From: Burkholderia sp. S171
GTDB lineage: Bacteria > Pseudomonadota > Gammaproteobacteria > Burkholderiales > Burkholderiaceae
Assembly (NCBI RefSeq): GCF_009766085.1
Contig: NZ_LMUF01000007.1
Span: 426,504-490,503, forward strand
Length of the DNA stretch: 64,000 nucleotides
Direction of reading: 5' to 3'
Positions 22,192 through 31,551 of this stretch are shown here, piece by piece; position 1 is the first letter of the stretch, and each line of letters begins with the position of its first letter. The translations under genes and the position numbers were made by a program. The notes beneath the pieces were generated by a model. The model was not told the DNA's origin and made no database searches. It saw only the letters and a program-made list of their open reading frames with translations.

Positions 22192-22581
22192 ACCCGGACC
22201 TGATCCGCGCAAAGCGACTCAACCCGCCCATGACCTGATGTTCGCCTATGTCGTAACACACGCTTTTAGATGCTCAACTTAAACGTAGCTGGGCCACGAC
22301 GGGCACGTTTTATGTTGCGCAACAATTCTTGACATTCATCATCGCGTCACATCGGGAAAACGATGATGACTAAAATATCGCACTGCGTCAAAATCAAGGC
22401 GACGCATTGACACGCCTCGCACCGTGGAGCAAGAATGTTTCACAAAAGCGCACGGCGTGGCAAGGTCACATCATCGCGGTCGGGCGTTTAGCAGCCCGGC
22501 ACGACGATCACGACGACGCGGCTCCACGTCACGCCTGCATCAGCAACTCAGTCTCTCGGGACGCTTAGGTCAAACGCGGAT
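22192..22581. other. phaC upstream region with two inverted repeats
   Basis: No gene seen. The region contains the palindrome GTTGCGCAAC (22314-22323), a 9-bp inverted repeat TCATCATCG (22336-22344) / CGATGATGA (22361-22369) directly before a -10-like TAAAAT (22371-22376), a 6-bp repeat TGCGTC (22384-22389) / GACGCA (22401-22406), and a TTGACA at 22407-22412. These are plausible promoter and operator parts for phaC, but which is used cannot be decided here. Confidence 0.5.
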
Positions 22582-24576
22582 ATGGCTGCCTCCAGATCTT
22601 CATCTTCATCGTCACCGGGTTCATCACGTCCATCTGCTGCCAAGGCAGCGCCTGACGTACCGGGTGCACCGGGTGCGCCTTCTGGAATGGCCGCCGCCGA
22701 TCCGGCAGCCGTGCAAAACATGTTCGAGCAATGGCTCAACACATGGCGCGCGGTATCCGATCCCGCGCAGTGGCAAAAACTTGCCGCGCAGGCAAATGCG
22801 GGACATACGGAATCGGCAGGATCCTCGCCGGTTAATCCGTTTGCGGCGCTGGGTGGTTTCCCTAACTTTCCGGGGTTTTCCGGTTTTCCAGGTATTAATG
22901 GCATTAACGGCGGCAGCGGCGGCGTTAGTGGCCAATTGCCCTTCGCGATGCCTGCGATGCCGAATATTCAGACCGCCGCTATCGCGCCGCAGCGCCTGCA
23001 GGAACTGCAGGCCAGTTTCTCGCGTGAGGCCGCGGAGCTGATCAAGCAGGCCAGCGATCAAAGCATCGACCTGGCGACGCTGAAAGATCGCCGCTTCAGC
23101 ACGCCCGCGTGGCAATCCGCACCCGGTTTCGCATTCGCCGCTGCGTGGTATGTGCTGAACGCGCGTTATCTGCAGGAGCTTGCAGAGGCTGTCGAAGGCG
23201 ATCATAAAACCCGTGAACGAATCCGCTTCGCGGTACAGCAGTGGGCAGCAGCGGCATCGCCGAGTAATTACATCGCGTTGAATCCCGATGCGCAAAAGGC
23301 GCTGATCGAAAGCCGTGGCGAGAGTCTGCAAAAAGGCATGCTGAATCTGCTCGCCGACATGCAGCGCGGCAAGATCCAGCAAAGCGATGAAGCCGGTTTT
23401 GTGGTCGGCAAGAACATTGCAACCACGCAAGGCTCGGTCGTGTTCGAGAACGACCTGCTGCAACTGATTCAGTACACGCCGCGCACCGCGACCATCAGAG
23501 AACGGCCGCTGTTGATCGTGCCGCCGTGCATCAACAAGTTCTACATTCTCGACCTGCAACCGGAAGGCTCGCTCGTCGGCCATGCGCTTGACGCCGGCCA
23601 TCAGGTTTTCATGATCTCGTGGCGTAATGCAGATGCATCGATCGCGCACAAGACCTGGGACAATTACATCGAGGAAGGCGTGCTTACGCCTATCGATGTA
23701 GTCAAGCGGATCAGCGGCCGCGAGCAGATCAACACGCTCGGTTTCTGCGTGGGCGGCACGATGCTCGCAACCGCGCTGGCGGTGCTGGCGGCGCGTGGGG
23801 AACATCCCGTTGCATCCATGACGCTGCTGACCGCCATGCTCGACTTTTCTGACACGGGCGTGCTCGATGTGTTTATCGATGAACAGCATGTGAAGATGCG
23901 CGAGCAGACCATTGGCGGCAAGGATGGAAAAGCGCCTGCGCTGATGCGCGGTGTCGAGTTTGCCAACACGTTCTCGTATCTGCGCCCGAACGATCTGGTG
24001 TGGAACTACGTGGTCGACAATTACCTGAAGGGCCGCACGCCACAGGCGTTCGACCTGCTTTACTGGAACAGCGATTCAACCAATCTGCCAGGCCCGATGT
24101 TCGTCTGGTATCTGCGTAACACCTATCTGGAAAATCGCCTGCGCAATCCTGGCGAATTGACTACGTGCGGTGAGCCGGTGGATTTGTCGAAGATCGATGT
24201 GCCGACGTTTTTGTATGGATCGCGCGAGGATCACATCGTGCCGTGGACGGCGGCCTATGCGTCCGCACCTTTGCTGACCGGGCCGCAGACGTTTGTGCTT
24301 GGAGCATCGGGACACATTGCAGGTGTGATCAATCCGCCGTCGAAGAACAAGCGCAGTTTCTGGGTTCTCGATAACGCGGATAAAACCCTGCCTGAAGATG
24401 CCGATGCCTGGTTCGAAGGCGCGACCGAACATCCGGGTAGCTGGTGGCCCACGTGGACGCAATGGCTCGATGGTTACGCCGGCAAGAAGGTAAAGCCGAA
24501 GCCAGCGCCGGGGTCCGTCGATTTCCCGGTGATTGAGCCGGCGCCGGGACGTTATGTCCTGAAGCGGGATCAATGA
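22582..24576 (+). CDS. phaC: Class I poly-3-hydroxyalkanoate synthase PhaC
   Basis: Polymerises (R)-3-hydroxyacyl-CoA into PHA on the granule surface. The lipase-like box GFCVGGT places the catalytic Cys at residue 389, with Asp550 in REDHIVP and His578 in GHIAG. The distances 161 and 28 equal those of the Cupriavidus necator enzyme (C319, D480, H508), so this protein carries exactly 70 extra residues before the core. The extra part is Ser/Pro/Ala-rich at the start, with a Gly/Phe/Pro-rich stretch (FPNFPGFSGFPGINGINGG) near residue 100. At 664 aa it is long for class I. It heads the phaC-phaA-phaB-phaR group. Confidence 0.96.
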   Translation: MAASRSSSSSSPGSSRPSAAKAAPDVPGAPGAPSGMAAADPAAVQNMFEQWLNTWRAVSDPAQWQKLAAQANAGHTESAGSSPVNPFAALGGFPNFPGFSGFPGINGINGGSGGVSGQLPFAMPAMPNIQTAAIAPQRLQELQASFSREAAELIKQASDQSIDLATLKDRRFSTPAWQSAPGFAFAAAWYVLNARYLQELAEAVEGDHKTRERIRFAVQQWAAAASPSNYIALNPDAQKALIESRGESLQKGMLNLLADMQRGKIQQSDEAGFVVGKNIATTQGSVVFENDLLQLIQYTPRTATIRERPLLIVPPCINKFYILDLQPEGSLVGHALDAGHQVFMISWRNADASIAHKTWDNYIEEGVLTPIDVVKRISGREQINTLGFCVGGTMLATALAVLAARGEHPVASMTLLTAMLDFSDTGVLDVFIDEQHVKMREQTIGGKDGKAPALMRGVEFANTFSYLRPNDLVWNYVVDNYLKGRTPQAFDLLYWNSDSTNLPGPMFVWYLRNTYLENRLRNPGELTTCGEPVDLSKIDVPTFLYGSREDHIVPWTAAYASAPLLTGPQTFVLGASGHIAGVINPPSKNKRSFWVLDNADKTLPEDADAWFEGATEHPGSWWPTWTQWLDGYAGKKVKPKPAPGSVDFPVIEPAPGRYVLKRDQ

Positions 24577-24891
24577 AGTTTGCGCGTGACCTGCACGGCT
24601 GAATGACTTTTCAAATGACGGCCAAAGCGGGTCATGCGGATCGGACCCGATTGCATTTCGGGCGCGATCGGTCAACAGTATCCAACGCATCGTTTTATTG
24701 CAGTTGCTGAAACCCGAAGCAACCTGAAGAAACCCGAAGTAACCGTAACGCCAGCGCTGTTGAGAGCGTCACCTGCACCGGTTGAAAAGGGCGCAGGCAA
24801 ACAAGGGGCAAGCGCGAACACGCATCCAGCCGGCCACGCAGTCCGCCGGCTAAAACCGGGCTACCACTTTCGATTCTCAAAGGAAACTGAA
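24577..24891. other. phaC-phaA intergenic region
   Basis: No separate gene recognised. The phaA frame is open upstream to 24634, but that part lacks thiolase similarity. A 16-base direct repeat GAAACCCGAAG(C/T)AACC occurs at 24709-24724 and 24729-24744 with a 20-base period. Confidence 0.5.
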
Positions 24892-26073
24892 ATGACAGAC
24901 GTAGTGATCGTATCGGCCGCACGGACGGCCGTCGGCAAATTCGGCGGGTCGCTGGCGAAAATCGCCGCGCCCGATCTGGGCGCAATCGTGATTCGCGCGT
25001 TACTCGAGCGTTCGAACCTCAAGCCCGAGCAGATCAGCGAAGTGATCCTCGGGCAGGTCCTGACGGCGGGCTCCGGCCAGAATCCAGCCCGTCAATCGCT
25101 GATCAAGGCAGGCTTGCCCAGCGCGGTGCCGGGCATGACGATCAACAAGGTGTGCGGATCGGGCCTGAAGGCCGTGATGCTGGCGGCAAACGCGATTATC
25201 GCGGGCGATGCCGACATCGTGATCGCGGGCGGCCAGGAAAACATGAGCGCGGCGCCGCACGTGTTGCCGGGCTCACGCGATGGTTTTCGCATGGGTGACG
25301 CGAAGCTGATCGATTCGATGATCGTGGACGGCCTGTGGGACGCGTTTAATTCGATCCATATGGGCGTCACGGCGGAAAACGTCGCGAAGGAATACGGCAT
25401 TACGCGCGCAGCGCAAGACGAATTTGCGGCGTTGTCGCAGAACAAGGCGGAAGCGGCGCAGAAGTCGGGCCGTTTCAACGATGAAATCGTGCCCGTCGAA
25501 ATTCCCCAGCGCAAAGGCGAGCCGCTGCGTTTTGCCACCGACGAATTCGTGCGCCATGGCGTGACCGCCGAATCGCTCTCCGGCCTGAAGCCGGCGTTTT
25601 CGAAGGAAGGCACCGTGACGGCGGCAAACGCCTCCGGTCTTAACGATGGCGCGGCGGCCGTGATCGTGATGTCGGCGAAAAAGGCCGATGCGCTGGGCCT
25701 CACGCCCATCGCGCGCATCAAGGCGTACGCGAACGCGGGCGTCGATCCCAAGGTGATGGGCATGGGTCCGGTGCCGGCATCCAGGCGTTGCCTGGAACGC
25801 GCGGGCTGGGCCGCGTCGGACCTCGACCTGATGGAAATCAACGAAGCATTTGCAGCGCAGGCCCTGGCCGTCCATCAGCAGATGGGCTGGGACACGTCGA
25901 AGGTGAACGTGAACGGCGGGGCGATCGCGATCGGTCATCCGATCGGTGCGTCCGGCTGCCGGATTCTTGTCACGCTGCTGCATGAAATGCAGAAACGCGA
26001 TGCGAAGAAAGGACTGGCGTCGCTGTGTATCGGCGGCGGTATGGGCGTGGCGCTCGCAGTAGAGCGGCCGTAG
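24892..26073 (+). CDS. phaA: Acetyl-CoA C-acetyltransferase (beta-ketothiolase) PhaA
   Basis: Biosynthetic thiolase of 393 aa that condenses two acetyl-CoA to acetoacetyl-CoA, the first step of PHB synthesis. The catalytic residues fall at Cys88 (NKVCGSG), His349 (IGHPIGASG) and Cys379 (LCIGGGMG), the same numbers as in C. necator PhaA, which confirms the ATG at 24892. AAAGGAAA just upstream is a good ribosome-binding site. phaB follows after 93 bp. Confidence 0.96.
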   Translation: MTDVVIVSAARTAVGKFGGSLAKIAAPDLGAIVIRALLERSNLKPEQISEVILGQVLTAGSGQNPARQSLIKAGLPSAVPGMTINKVCGSGLKAVMLAANAIIAGDADIVIAGGQENMSAAPHVLPGSRDGFRMGDAKLIDSMIVDGLWDAFNSIHMGVTAENVAKEYGITRAAQDEFAALSQNKAEAAQKSGRFNDEIVPVEIPQRKGEPLRFATDEFVRHGVTAESLSGLKPAFSKEGTVTAANASGLNDGAAAVIVMSAKKADALGLTPIARIKAYANAGVDPKVMGMGPVPASRRCLERAGWAASDLDLMEINEAFAAQALAVHQQMGWDTSKVNVNGGAIAIGHPIGASGCRILVTLLHEMQKRDAKKGLASLCIGGGMGVALAVERP

Positions 26074-26166
26074 GGAGACAGTGTGCGACAAGCACCGCGC
26101 GCCGTGGCACGGGCTGGCAGAGAAGCCCGGCTCGCCGGGCGCGCATAACGATAAACGGAGCGAGCA

Positions 26167-26907
26167 ATGACTAAACGAGTAGCGTATGTGACGGGCGGCA
26201 TGGGTGGCATTGGTACGAGTATCTGCCAGCGGCTCTATAAGGATGGCTACACGGTCGTCGCGGGCTGCGGACCGAACTCGCCGCGCCGGGTCAAATGGCT
26301 CGAAGAGCAAAAGGCGCTGGGTTATGACGTCATCGCCTCCGAAGGTAACGTGGGCGACTGGGAGTCGACCAAGAACGCCTTCGACAAGGTCAAGGCCGAA
26401 GTCGGTGAAGTCGACATCCTGGTGAACAACGCGGGCATCACGCGCGACGTCGTGTTCCGCAAGATGACGCACGAAGACTGGACGGCGGTCATCGATACCA
26501 ACCTGACGAGTCTCTTCAACGTGACGAAGCAGGTGATCGACGGCATGGTCGAGCGTGGCTTTGGGCGCGTGATCAATATTTCGTCGGTGAATGGTCAGAA
26601 AGGGCAGTTCGGCCAGACCAACTATTCGACCGCGAAGGCCGGCATTCACGGCTTCACGATGGCGTTGGCGCAGGAAGTGGCGACCAAGGGCGTGACGGTC
26701 AACACCATTTCGCCGGGGTACATCGGGACGGATATGGTGAAGTCGATCCGCCCGGACGTGCTGGAGAAGATTGTCGCGACCATTCCGGTTCGCCGGCTTG
26801 GGCGGCCGGAGGAAATTGGCTCGATCGTGGCGTGGCTGGCATCGGAGGAATCGGGCTTTTCGACGGGCGCCGACTTTTCGCTGAATGGCGGTTTGCACAT
26901 GGGGTAG
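26167..26907 (+). CDS. phaB: Acetoacetyl-CoA reductase PhaB
   Basis: NADPH-dependent short-chain dehydrogenase of 246 aa that makes (R)-3-hydroxybutyryl-CoA for PhaC. The cofactor loop is TGGMGGIG, NNAGITRD follows, and the catalytic Ser and YSTAK motifs are intact (INISSVNGQKGQFGQTNYST spans them). The length equals the C. necator enzyme. ACGGAGCGAGCA precedes the ATG. Confidence 0.97.
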   Translation: MTKRVAYVTGGMGGIGTSICQRLYKDGYTVVAGCGPNSPRRVKWLEEQKALGYDVIASEGNVGDWESTKNAFDKVKAEVGEVDILVNNAGITRDVVFRKMTHEDWTAVIDTNLTSLFNVTKQVIDGMVERGFGRVINISSVNGQKGQFGQTNYSTAKAGIHGFTMALAQEVATKGVTVNTISPGYIGTDMVKSIRPDVLEKIVATIPVRRLGRPEEIGSIVAWLASEESGFSTGADFSLNGGLHMG

Positions 26908-27081
26908 GGGTGTTTCAAGCGGCGCGCCATCTGACTGTGCGCGCCGCGCATCCCGTGTCGGAGCGGGACGTTGCAACTGGATGCCGGATCGTCGGCACCG
27001 ACTACGAACCGGCGGCTTGCGTCGCTTTCAATCACGCGGAGTCCGTCGGCACAGTTTGAGTTTTGCGTTTAAAGGCGTTAC

Positions 27082-27711
27082 ATGACCACTACAAAGAAAT
27101 CCGCCGAACGACTCATAAAAAAATATCCGAATCGCCGGCTCTACGATACCGAAACCAGCACCTACATCACGCTGTCCGACGTCAAACAGCTCGTGCTCGA
27201 CCAGGAAGAGTTCAAGGTGATGGACGCCAAGTCCGCCGAGGACCTGACGCGCAGCATCCTGCTGCAGATCATTCTGGAAGAAGAAAGTGGCGGCCTGCCG
27301 ATGTTTTCATCGGTCATGCTTTCGCAGATCATCCGCTTCTACGGCAACGCGATGCAGGGCATGATGGGCACGTATCTGGAGAAGAATATCCAGGCGTTCA
27401 TCGATATCCAGCACAAGCTCACCGACCAGTCGAAGGGGCTGATCGACGGTAATGCGGTGCCGCTCAATCCTGAAGTCTGGTCGCAGTTCATGAACATGCA
27501 GGCGCCCATGATGCAGGGGATGATGACGAGCTATATCGAGCAATCGAAGAACATGTTCGTGCAGATGCAGGAGCAGATGCAGACCCAGGCGAAGTCGATG
27601 TTCAATACGTTCCCGTTTCCGACGCCGGGGACTGCTGGGGCGGCTGCTACGACCGCAACGCCGGCTACCTCTACGGCTACTCCGCCAGCCGGCACGCCGG
27701 AGAAGAAATAA
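27082..27711 (+). CDS. phaR: PHA synthesis regulator PhaR
   Basis: PHB/PHA accumulation regulator of 209 aa. The N-terminal DNA-binding domain shows the family motif IKKYPNRRLYDTETSTYITL, followed by a Met/Gln-rich region that in the family binds PHB granules (MNMQAPMMQGMMTSYIEQS) and an Ala/Thr/Pro-rich tail. Known PhaR proteins repress phasin genes and their own gene and are titrated by PHB. A phasin gene is not in this window. Confidence 0.95.
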   Translation: MTTTKKSAERLIKKYPNRRLYDTETSTYITLSDVKQLVLDQEEFKVMDAKSAEDLTRSILLQIILEEESGGLPMFSSVMLSQIIRFYGNAMQGMMGTYLEKNIQAFIDIQHKLTDQSKGLIDGNAVPLNPEVWSQFMNMQAPMMQGMMTSYIEQSKNMFVQMQEQMQTQAKSMFNTFPFPTPGTAGAAATTATPATSTATPPAGTPEKK

Positions 27712-27892
27712 GCGAGGCTGGCGCGGCGTTGGTCTGAAGCAGAGTTGCCGACGGCCTGGAAAGCCGCGCGGGTCGGGGTTGAACGGGCGACTTTTGAGCG
27801 CGCGGAAGTCAGCTTTGTTTCGTTTGGATCGAGAACGGAACGCCAATACATCGGCGCCTTCACTTTCAACCGAGCCTGGCTCCGCATTCCCA

Positions 27893-28177
27893 TCACGCTG
27901 TTTGTAGGTCTCGCAATGCTTCCGGATGGAGAGCCGCGACCCGCAACAGCGTCTGCGCGGCCCCGGTAGGTTCGCGTCGACCTTGCTCCCAATCTTGCAG
28001 CGTTCGCGTCGATACCCCGAGCAGAGCGGCAAATGCGCTCTGTGAAAGTCCTACCTTGGCGCGGGCCAATGACGCCGTTGTCGGCGCGACTTTGGTGGTG
28101 CGTCCAGCACGTCCCGCTTTCATCTCGCGGACCGACTTCAACAAGTCCGCTTGGAATTGCTCCATTTCCTTATCCAT
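27893..28177 (-). CDS. XRE-family antitoxin (HigA-like)
   Basis: Antitoxin-type protein of 94 aa with a helix-turn-helix domain in the C-terminal two thirds (GLSQSAFAALLGVSTRTLQD followed by WEQGRR). The start overlaps the end of the toxin gene by 8 bp, and the toxin comes first, the typical higBA order. It is likely to neutralise the toxin and repress the operon through the palindrome at 28491. The N-terminal ~35 residues are basic and low in complexity. Confidence 0.9.
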   Translation of the reverse strand: MDKEMEQFQADLLKSVREMKAGRAGRTTKVAPTTASLARAKVGLSQSAFAALLGVSTRTLQDWEQGRREPTGAAQTLLRVAALHPEALRDLQTA

Positions 28178-28484
28178 TCTTCACCTCTTCACGCAACTGG
28201 TTTAGAAACGACGCTGGCAGATTGTCGAACTTCGCCTTTGTATACGCGATCAGCAACCAGATACAGCCGTCATCGAGCAGGTTGTAGTAAATCACACGTG
28301 CGCCGCCACGTTTTCCCATTCCGGGCCGTGACCACCGTACCTTGCGTAAGCCGCCGGTACCCGGAACGACATCCCCGGACAGAGGATTATTGGCAAGCCA
28401 GATGATAAACGCCTCTCGCTCTGCGTCGCGCCAGACGTCCGCAGCATAGCGCTGAAAAATTTCAGTTTCGATGATCGTATACAT
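28170..28484 (-). CDS. RelE/HigB-superfamily toxin
   Basis: Toxin of 104 aa resembling the HigB/RelE-type mRNA interferases of the DUF1044 group. Family-like segments are visible: FIIWLANNPLSGDVVPGTGG, LRKVRWSRPGMGKRGGARVI and YYNLLDDGCIWLLIAYTKAK, then an N-terminal-side Lys/Phe cluster near the end. Members cleave mRNA on the ribosome. The ATG lies only 8 nt beyond a consensus TATAAT on the minus strand, with no Shine-Dalgarno sequence, so the mRNA may be leaderless. Confidence 0.9.
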   Translation of the reverse strand: MYTIIETEIFQRYAADVWRDAEREAFIIWLANNPLSGDVVPGTGGLRKVRWSRPGMGKRGGARVIYYNLLDDGCIWLLIAYTKAKFDNLPASFLNQLREEVKNG

Positions 28485-28916
28485 CGGACTGAATTATACG
28501 GCAATGCCGTATAATTCGCAAGAATGCCCGCGCGGCATTCGGGGCTGGAATCACTTGGACCAGAAGGTCCGGAAGCGTTCGGTTAAGGCTGGGTGCACGG
28601 CATTCCCCGGCGTTTGGTCACGGTACAATGTCGTTTTGCAACGTAGCGCCCAAGGCGGATCCTTGCCCTATGGCGGATGTCGCGCAGTTTTTCGCTTTTG
28701 AAACGTCTTTTGTCCATTTCGAGGGGCGACGCCGACGGCAGCATGCGCCGCTGCGCTCGTTAGCTTCGTGCCTGCCGGTGCCCAAACGCCGACTGGCACT
28801 TAACATCGCCAGAACACAACATGTCCCCTATTGCCATGCCCGCCGCTCATAAAGTCGATTTTGTTTCGCTCGGATAACCGTAAGTTTCGCAAAAGCAGCT
28901 CAGGCGCCGTTCTCCT
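28485..28916. other. Intergenic region between the higBA-like operon and dusC
   Basis: It contains the higBA promoter/operator palindrome (28491-28517), a second inverted repeat GAATGCC-N5-GGCATTC (28522-28540) and a -10-like TACAAT at 28624-28629 on the plus strand. No convincing gene was seen in the rest. Confidence 0.55.
28491..28521 (-). promoter_or_regulatory. Promoter and operator palindrome of the higBA-like operon
   Basis: Two 13-bp arms, GAATTATACGGCA (28491-28503) and TGCCGTATAATTC (28505-28517), form a perfect palindrome around one base. On the minus strand it contains TATAAT (28493-28498), preceded at 17 bp by TTGCGA (28516-28521), a good sigma-70 promoter. The overlap of operator and promoter is what autorepression by a HigA-type protein needs. 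Confidence 0.8.
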
Positions 28917-29969
28917 ATGAGCCGGCTGTTTCTTGCGCCCATGGAAGGGCTTGCGGACTACGTGCTGCGTGACGTGCTGACCAGCACGGGCGGTTTCGAC
29001 GGCTGCGTGTCTGAATTCGTCAGGGTGACGGGCTCAGTGCTTCCCCGAAGTGTCTACGAGAGAGATACCCCCGAAGTTTTCCACGGAGGCCGTACATCCA
29101 GCGGCACGCCGATGGTGATCCAATTGCTCGGCAGCGATCCCGAATGGATGGCGCTGAATGCGGCTCAGGCGGCCAGTCTGTCGCCGCATGGAATCGATCT
29201 GAACTTCGGCTGCCCCGCGAAAATCGTCAACCGGCACGGTGGCGGCGCGATGCTTCTGGCACACCCTGAACAGCTGAACCGGATCGTATCGGCGGTTCGC
29301 GCAGCGGTGCCTGCGGGCATCGACGTGACAGCAAAAATGCGGCTTGGTGTATCCGATACGTCGCTCGCTATCGATTGTTCCACGGCGCTCGCCGAAGGCG
29401 GCGCCGCCTCTCTTGTGGTGCATGCCAGAACGCGTGAGGACGGCTACCGGCCGCCGGCCCACTGGGAGTGGATCGCGCGTATCGACGCCGCCGTGGACGT
29501 GCCGGTCGTGGCCAACGGAGAAGTCTGGACCGTGGCCGACTGGGAACGATGCCGGGCGGTCAGCGGCTGCGCGGACGTGATGATCGGGCGGGGTGCTGTC
29601 TCGGATCCGTTCCTGGCCTTGCGCATCCGTGGACTGATGGACCCGACGCCTTCCGGCGAGGAATGGCCGATCGTGCTCGGTCAACTCGCCGATTACCTGA
29701 GAAAACTCCAAGTCCGTGTCGGGGTCCGTCACGAGCACGGACGCGTCAAAATGTGGCTCAGCTATCTCAAGCGGACTTGGCCGCAGGCCACCGAGCTGCA
29801 CGCAGCCATCCGGCGTCTGCATGATTCGTACGAAATTCTTGAAGTGATCGAGCGCGCTCCGGCTTTCAACGACTCGATACCGGCACACCAACGCGCAGGT
29901 TTCGGCATGCTCGATGCGGCAACGCCTTGCCGCTTCACCGGCTATGCCGCCGCCAGCGCGGTACAATAA
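28917..29969 (+). CDS. dusC: tRNA-dihydrouridine synthase DusC
   Basis: FMN-dependent tRNA dihydrouridine synthase of 350 aa. The opening LFLAPMEGLADYVLRDVLT, the active-site region NFGCPAKIVNRHGGGA with its Cys, and VHARTREDGYRPPAHWEW are DusC-type features; DusC reduces U16 of tRNA. The C-terminal ~100 residues form the helical recognition domain. The distance to rimO is 116 bp in the same direction. Confidence 0.92.
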   Translation: MSRLFLAPMEGLADYVLRDVLTSTGGFDGCVSEFVRVTGSVLPRSVYERDTPEVFHGGRTSSGTPMVIQLLGSDPEWMALNAAQAASLSPHGIDLNFGCPAKIVNRHGGGAMLLAHPEQLNRIVSAVRAAVPAGIDVTAKMRLGVSDTSLAIDCSTALAEGGAASLVVHARTREDGYRPPAHWEWIARIDAAVDVPVVANGEVWTVADWERCRAVSGCADVMIGRGAVSDPFLALRIRGLMDPTPSGEEWPIVLGQLADYLRKLQVRVGVRHEHGRVKMWLSYLKRTWPQATELHAAIRRLHDSYEILEVIERAPAFNDSIPAHQRAGFGMLDAATPCRFTGYAAASAVQ

Positions 29970-30085
29970 GCGGTTGCGTGCGCGGGACGCTGTCCGGGCC
30001 GTGGTCCTTATGGACATCGGACCCTTAGCCTTGCCGCACCGTCCCCATTTGTCGCCATCGCCACCGCTATACGCCGGATCCACCT

Positions 30086-31477
30086 ATGTCGCAGACCATT
30101 TCCCCCGCCGTACCGACCGCTTCGGCGCCTAAAGTCGGTTTCGTTTCGCTCGGATGTCCAAAAGCTTTGGTCGACTCCGAACAGATCATCACGCAATTGC
30201 GCGCGGAAGGGTACGAGATCTCCGGCTCCTATGACGGCGCGGATCTCGTCGTGGTCAACACCTGCGGTTTTATCGATGAAGCCGTGCAGGAAAGCCTCGA
30301 CGCCATTGGCGAGGCGCTGCACGAGAACGGCAAGGTGATCGTGACCGGTTGTCTCGGTGCGAAGAAGAGCGCGAGCGGGACAGGCTTGATCCAGGAAGTG
30401 CATCCGAAAGTACTGGCCGTGACCGGGCCGCACGCGACCGCCGAGGTCATGAGCCACGTGCATCTGCATTTGCCCAAACCGCATGACCCATTCATCGATC
30501 TCGTGCCGCCTGCCGGCATCAAGCTGACGCCGCGGCATTACGCGTATCTGAAGATATCGGAAGGCTGTAACCACCGGTGCACGTTCTGCATCATCCCGTC
30601 CATGCGCGGCGATCTGGTGTCGCGCCCGGTGGCCGACGTGATGCTCGAAGCCGAGAACCTGTTCAAATCGGGCGTCAAGGAACTGCTCGTGATCTCGCAG
30701 GACACGAGTGCGTATGGCGTCGATGTCAAATACCGCACCGGTTTCTGGAACGGCAAGCCGGTGAAGACGCGCATGACGGAGCTGGTCGGCGCGCTGGGCG
30801 AGCTCGCCGTGCAATACGGCGCATGGGTGCGCCTGCATTACGTGTACCCATACCCGAGCGTGGACGAAGTCATTCCGATGATGGCCGAAGGTCCGTTGAA
30901 AGGCCATGTGCTGCCGTATCTGGATGTGCCGTTCCAGCACGCGCACCCCGAAGTGCTCAAGCGCATGAAGCGCCCGGCGAACGCCGAGAAGGTGCTCGAA
31001 CGCGTGCAGAAATGGCGCGCGATGTGTCCCGACCTGACGATCCGGAGCACGTTTATTGCGGGCTTCCCGGGGGAAACGGAAGAACAATTCCAGACGCTGC
31101 TGGACTTCATTCGTATAGCCGATCTCGATCGGGTGGGATGTTTTGCTTATTCGCCCGTGGAAGGCGCAACGGCGAACGAACTCGATGGCGCGCTGCCGGA
31201 CGAAGTGCGTGAAGACCGTCGCGCGCGTTTCATGGAACTGGCGGAAGAACTCTCGGCGGAACGCATGAAACGCAAGATCGGCAAGACGCTGAAAGTGCTC
31301 GTCGATGAACTGAGCAACGAAGGCGGCGTGGGCCGGACCGCGGCGGATGCGCCGGAGATCGACGGCGTGGTGTATATCGAGCCGGCAAAGAAGGCATCGA
31401 AGCGTTACAAGGCGGGCGATTTCGTGTCGGTGAAAATCACCGGCGCCGACGGCCATGACCTGTGGGGCGAAGTCTGA
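30086..31477 (+). CDS. rimO: Ribosomal protein S12 methylthiotransferase RimO
   Basis: Radical-SAM enzyme of 463 aa that adds a methylthio group to an aspartate of ribosomal protein S12. The N-terminal UPF0004 cysteines occur in [19 protein letters not shown] and VTGCLG, the SAM-cluster motif is [15 protein letters not shown], and a TRAM domain closes the protein. A -10-like TACAAT lies at 29962-29967 at the end of dusC. Confidence 0.96.
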   Translation: MSQTISPAVPTASAPKVGFVSLGCPKALVDSEQIITQLRAEGYEISGSYDGADLVVVNTCGFIDEAVQESLDAIGEALHENGKVIVTGCLGAKKSASGTGLIQEVHPKVLAVTGPHATAEVMSHVHLHLPKPHDPFIDLVPPAGIKLTPRHYAYLKISEGCNHRCTFCIIPSMRGDLVSRPVADVMLEAENLFKSGVKELLVISQDTSAYGVDVKYRTGFWNGKPVKTRMTELVGALGELAVQYGAWVRLHYVYPYPSVDEVIPMMAEGPLKGHVLPYLDVPFQHAHPEVLKRMKRPANAEKVLERVQKWRAMCPDLTIRSTFIAGFPGETEEQFQTLLDFIRIADLDRVGCFAYSPVEGATANELDGALPDEVREDRRARFMELAEELSAERMKRKIGKTLKVLVDELSNEGGVGRTAADAPEIDGVVYIEPAKKASKRYKAGDFVSVKITGADGHDLWGEV

Positions 31478-31551
31478 GCGTCTGGTTGTGATTTCTCGCT
31501 CGGCGCAACGGTTTGCATGGCAGGCAAAACAACTGAGACGAAGGAGCTTTC

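Noticed and set aside
22329..22334. TTGACA as the -35 of phaC
   Set aside because: No reasonable -10 lies 16-18 bp downstream; the nearest TAAAAT is 36 bp away.
25273..26976. 567-codon minus-strand open frame opposite phaA and phaB
   Set aside because: Both opposite genes have intact catalytic motifs; the antisense frame crosses their junction and is not a plausible gene.
28501..28701. Plus-strand open frame across the higBA palindrome
   Set aside because: Composition is unlike a protein, no ribosome-binding site is present, and it overlaps regulatory sequence.
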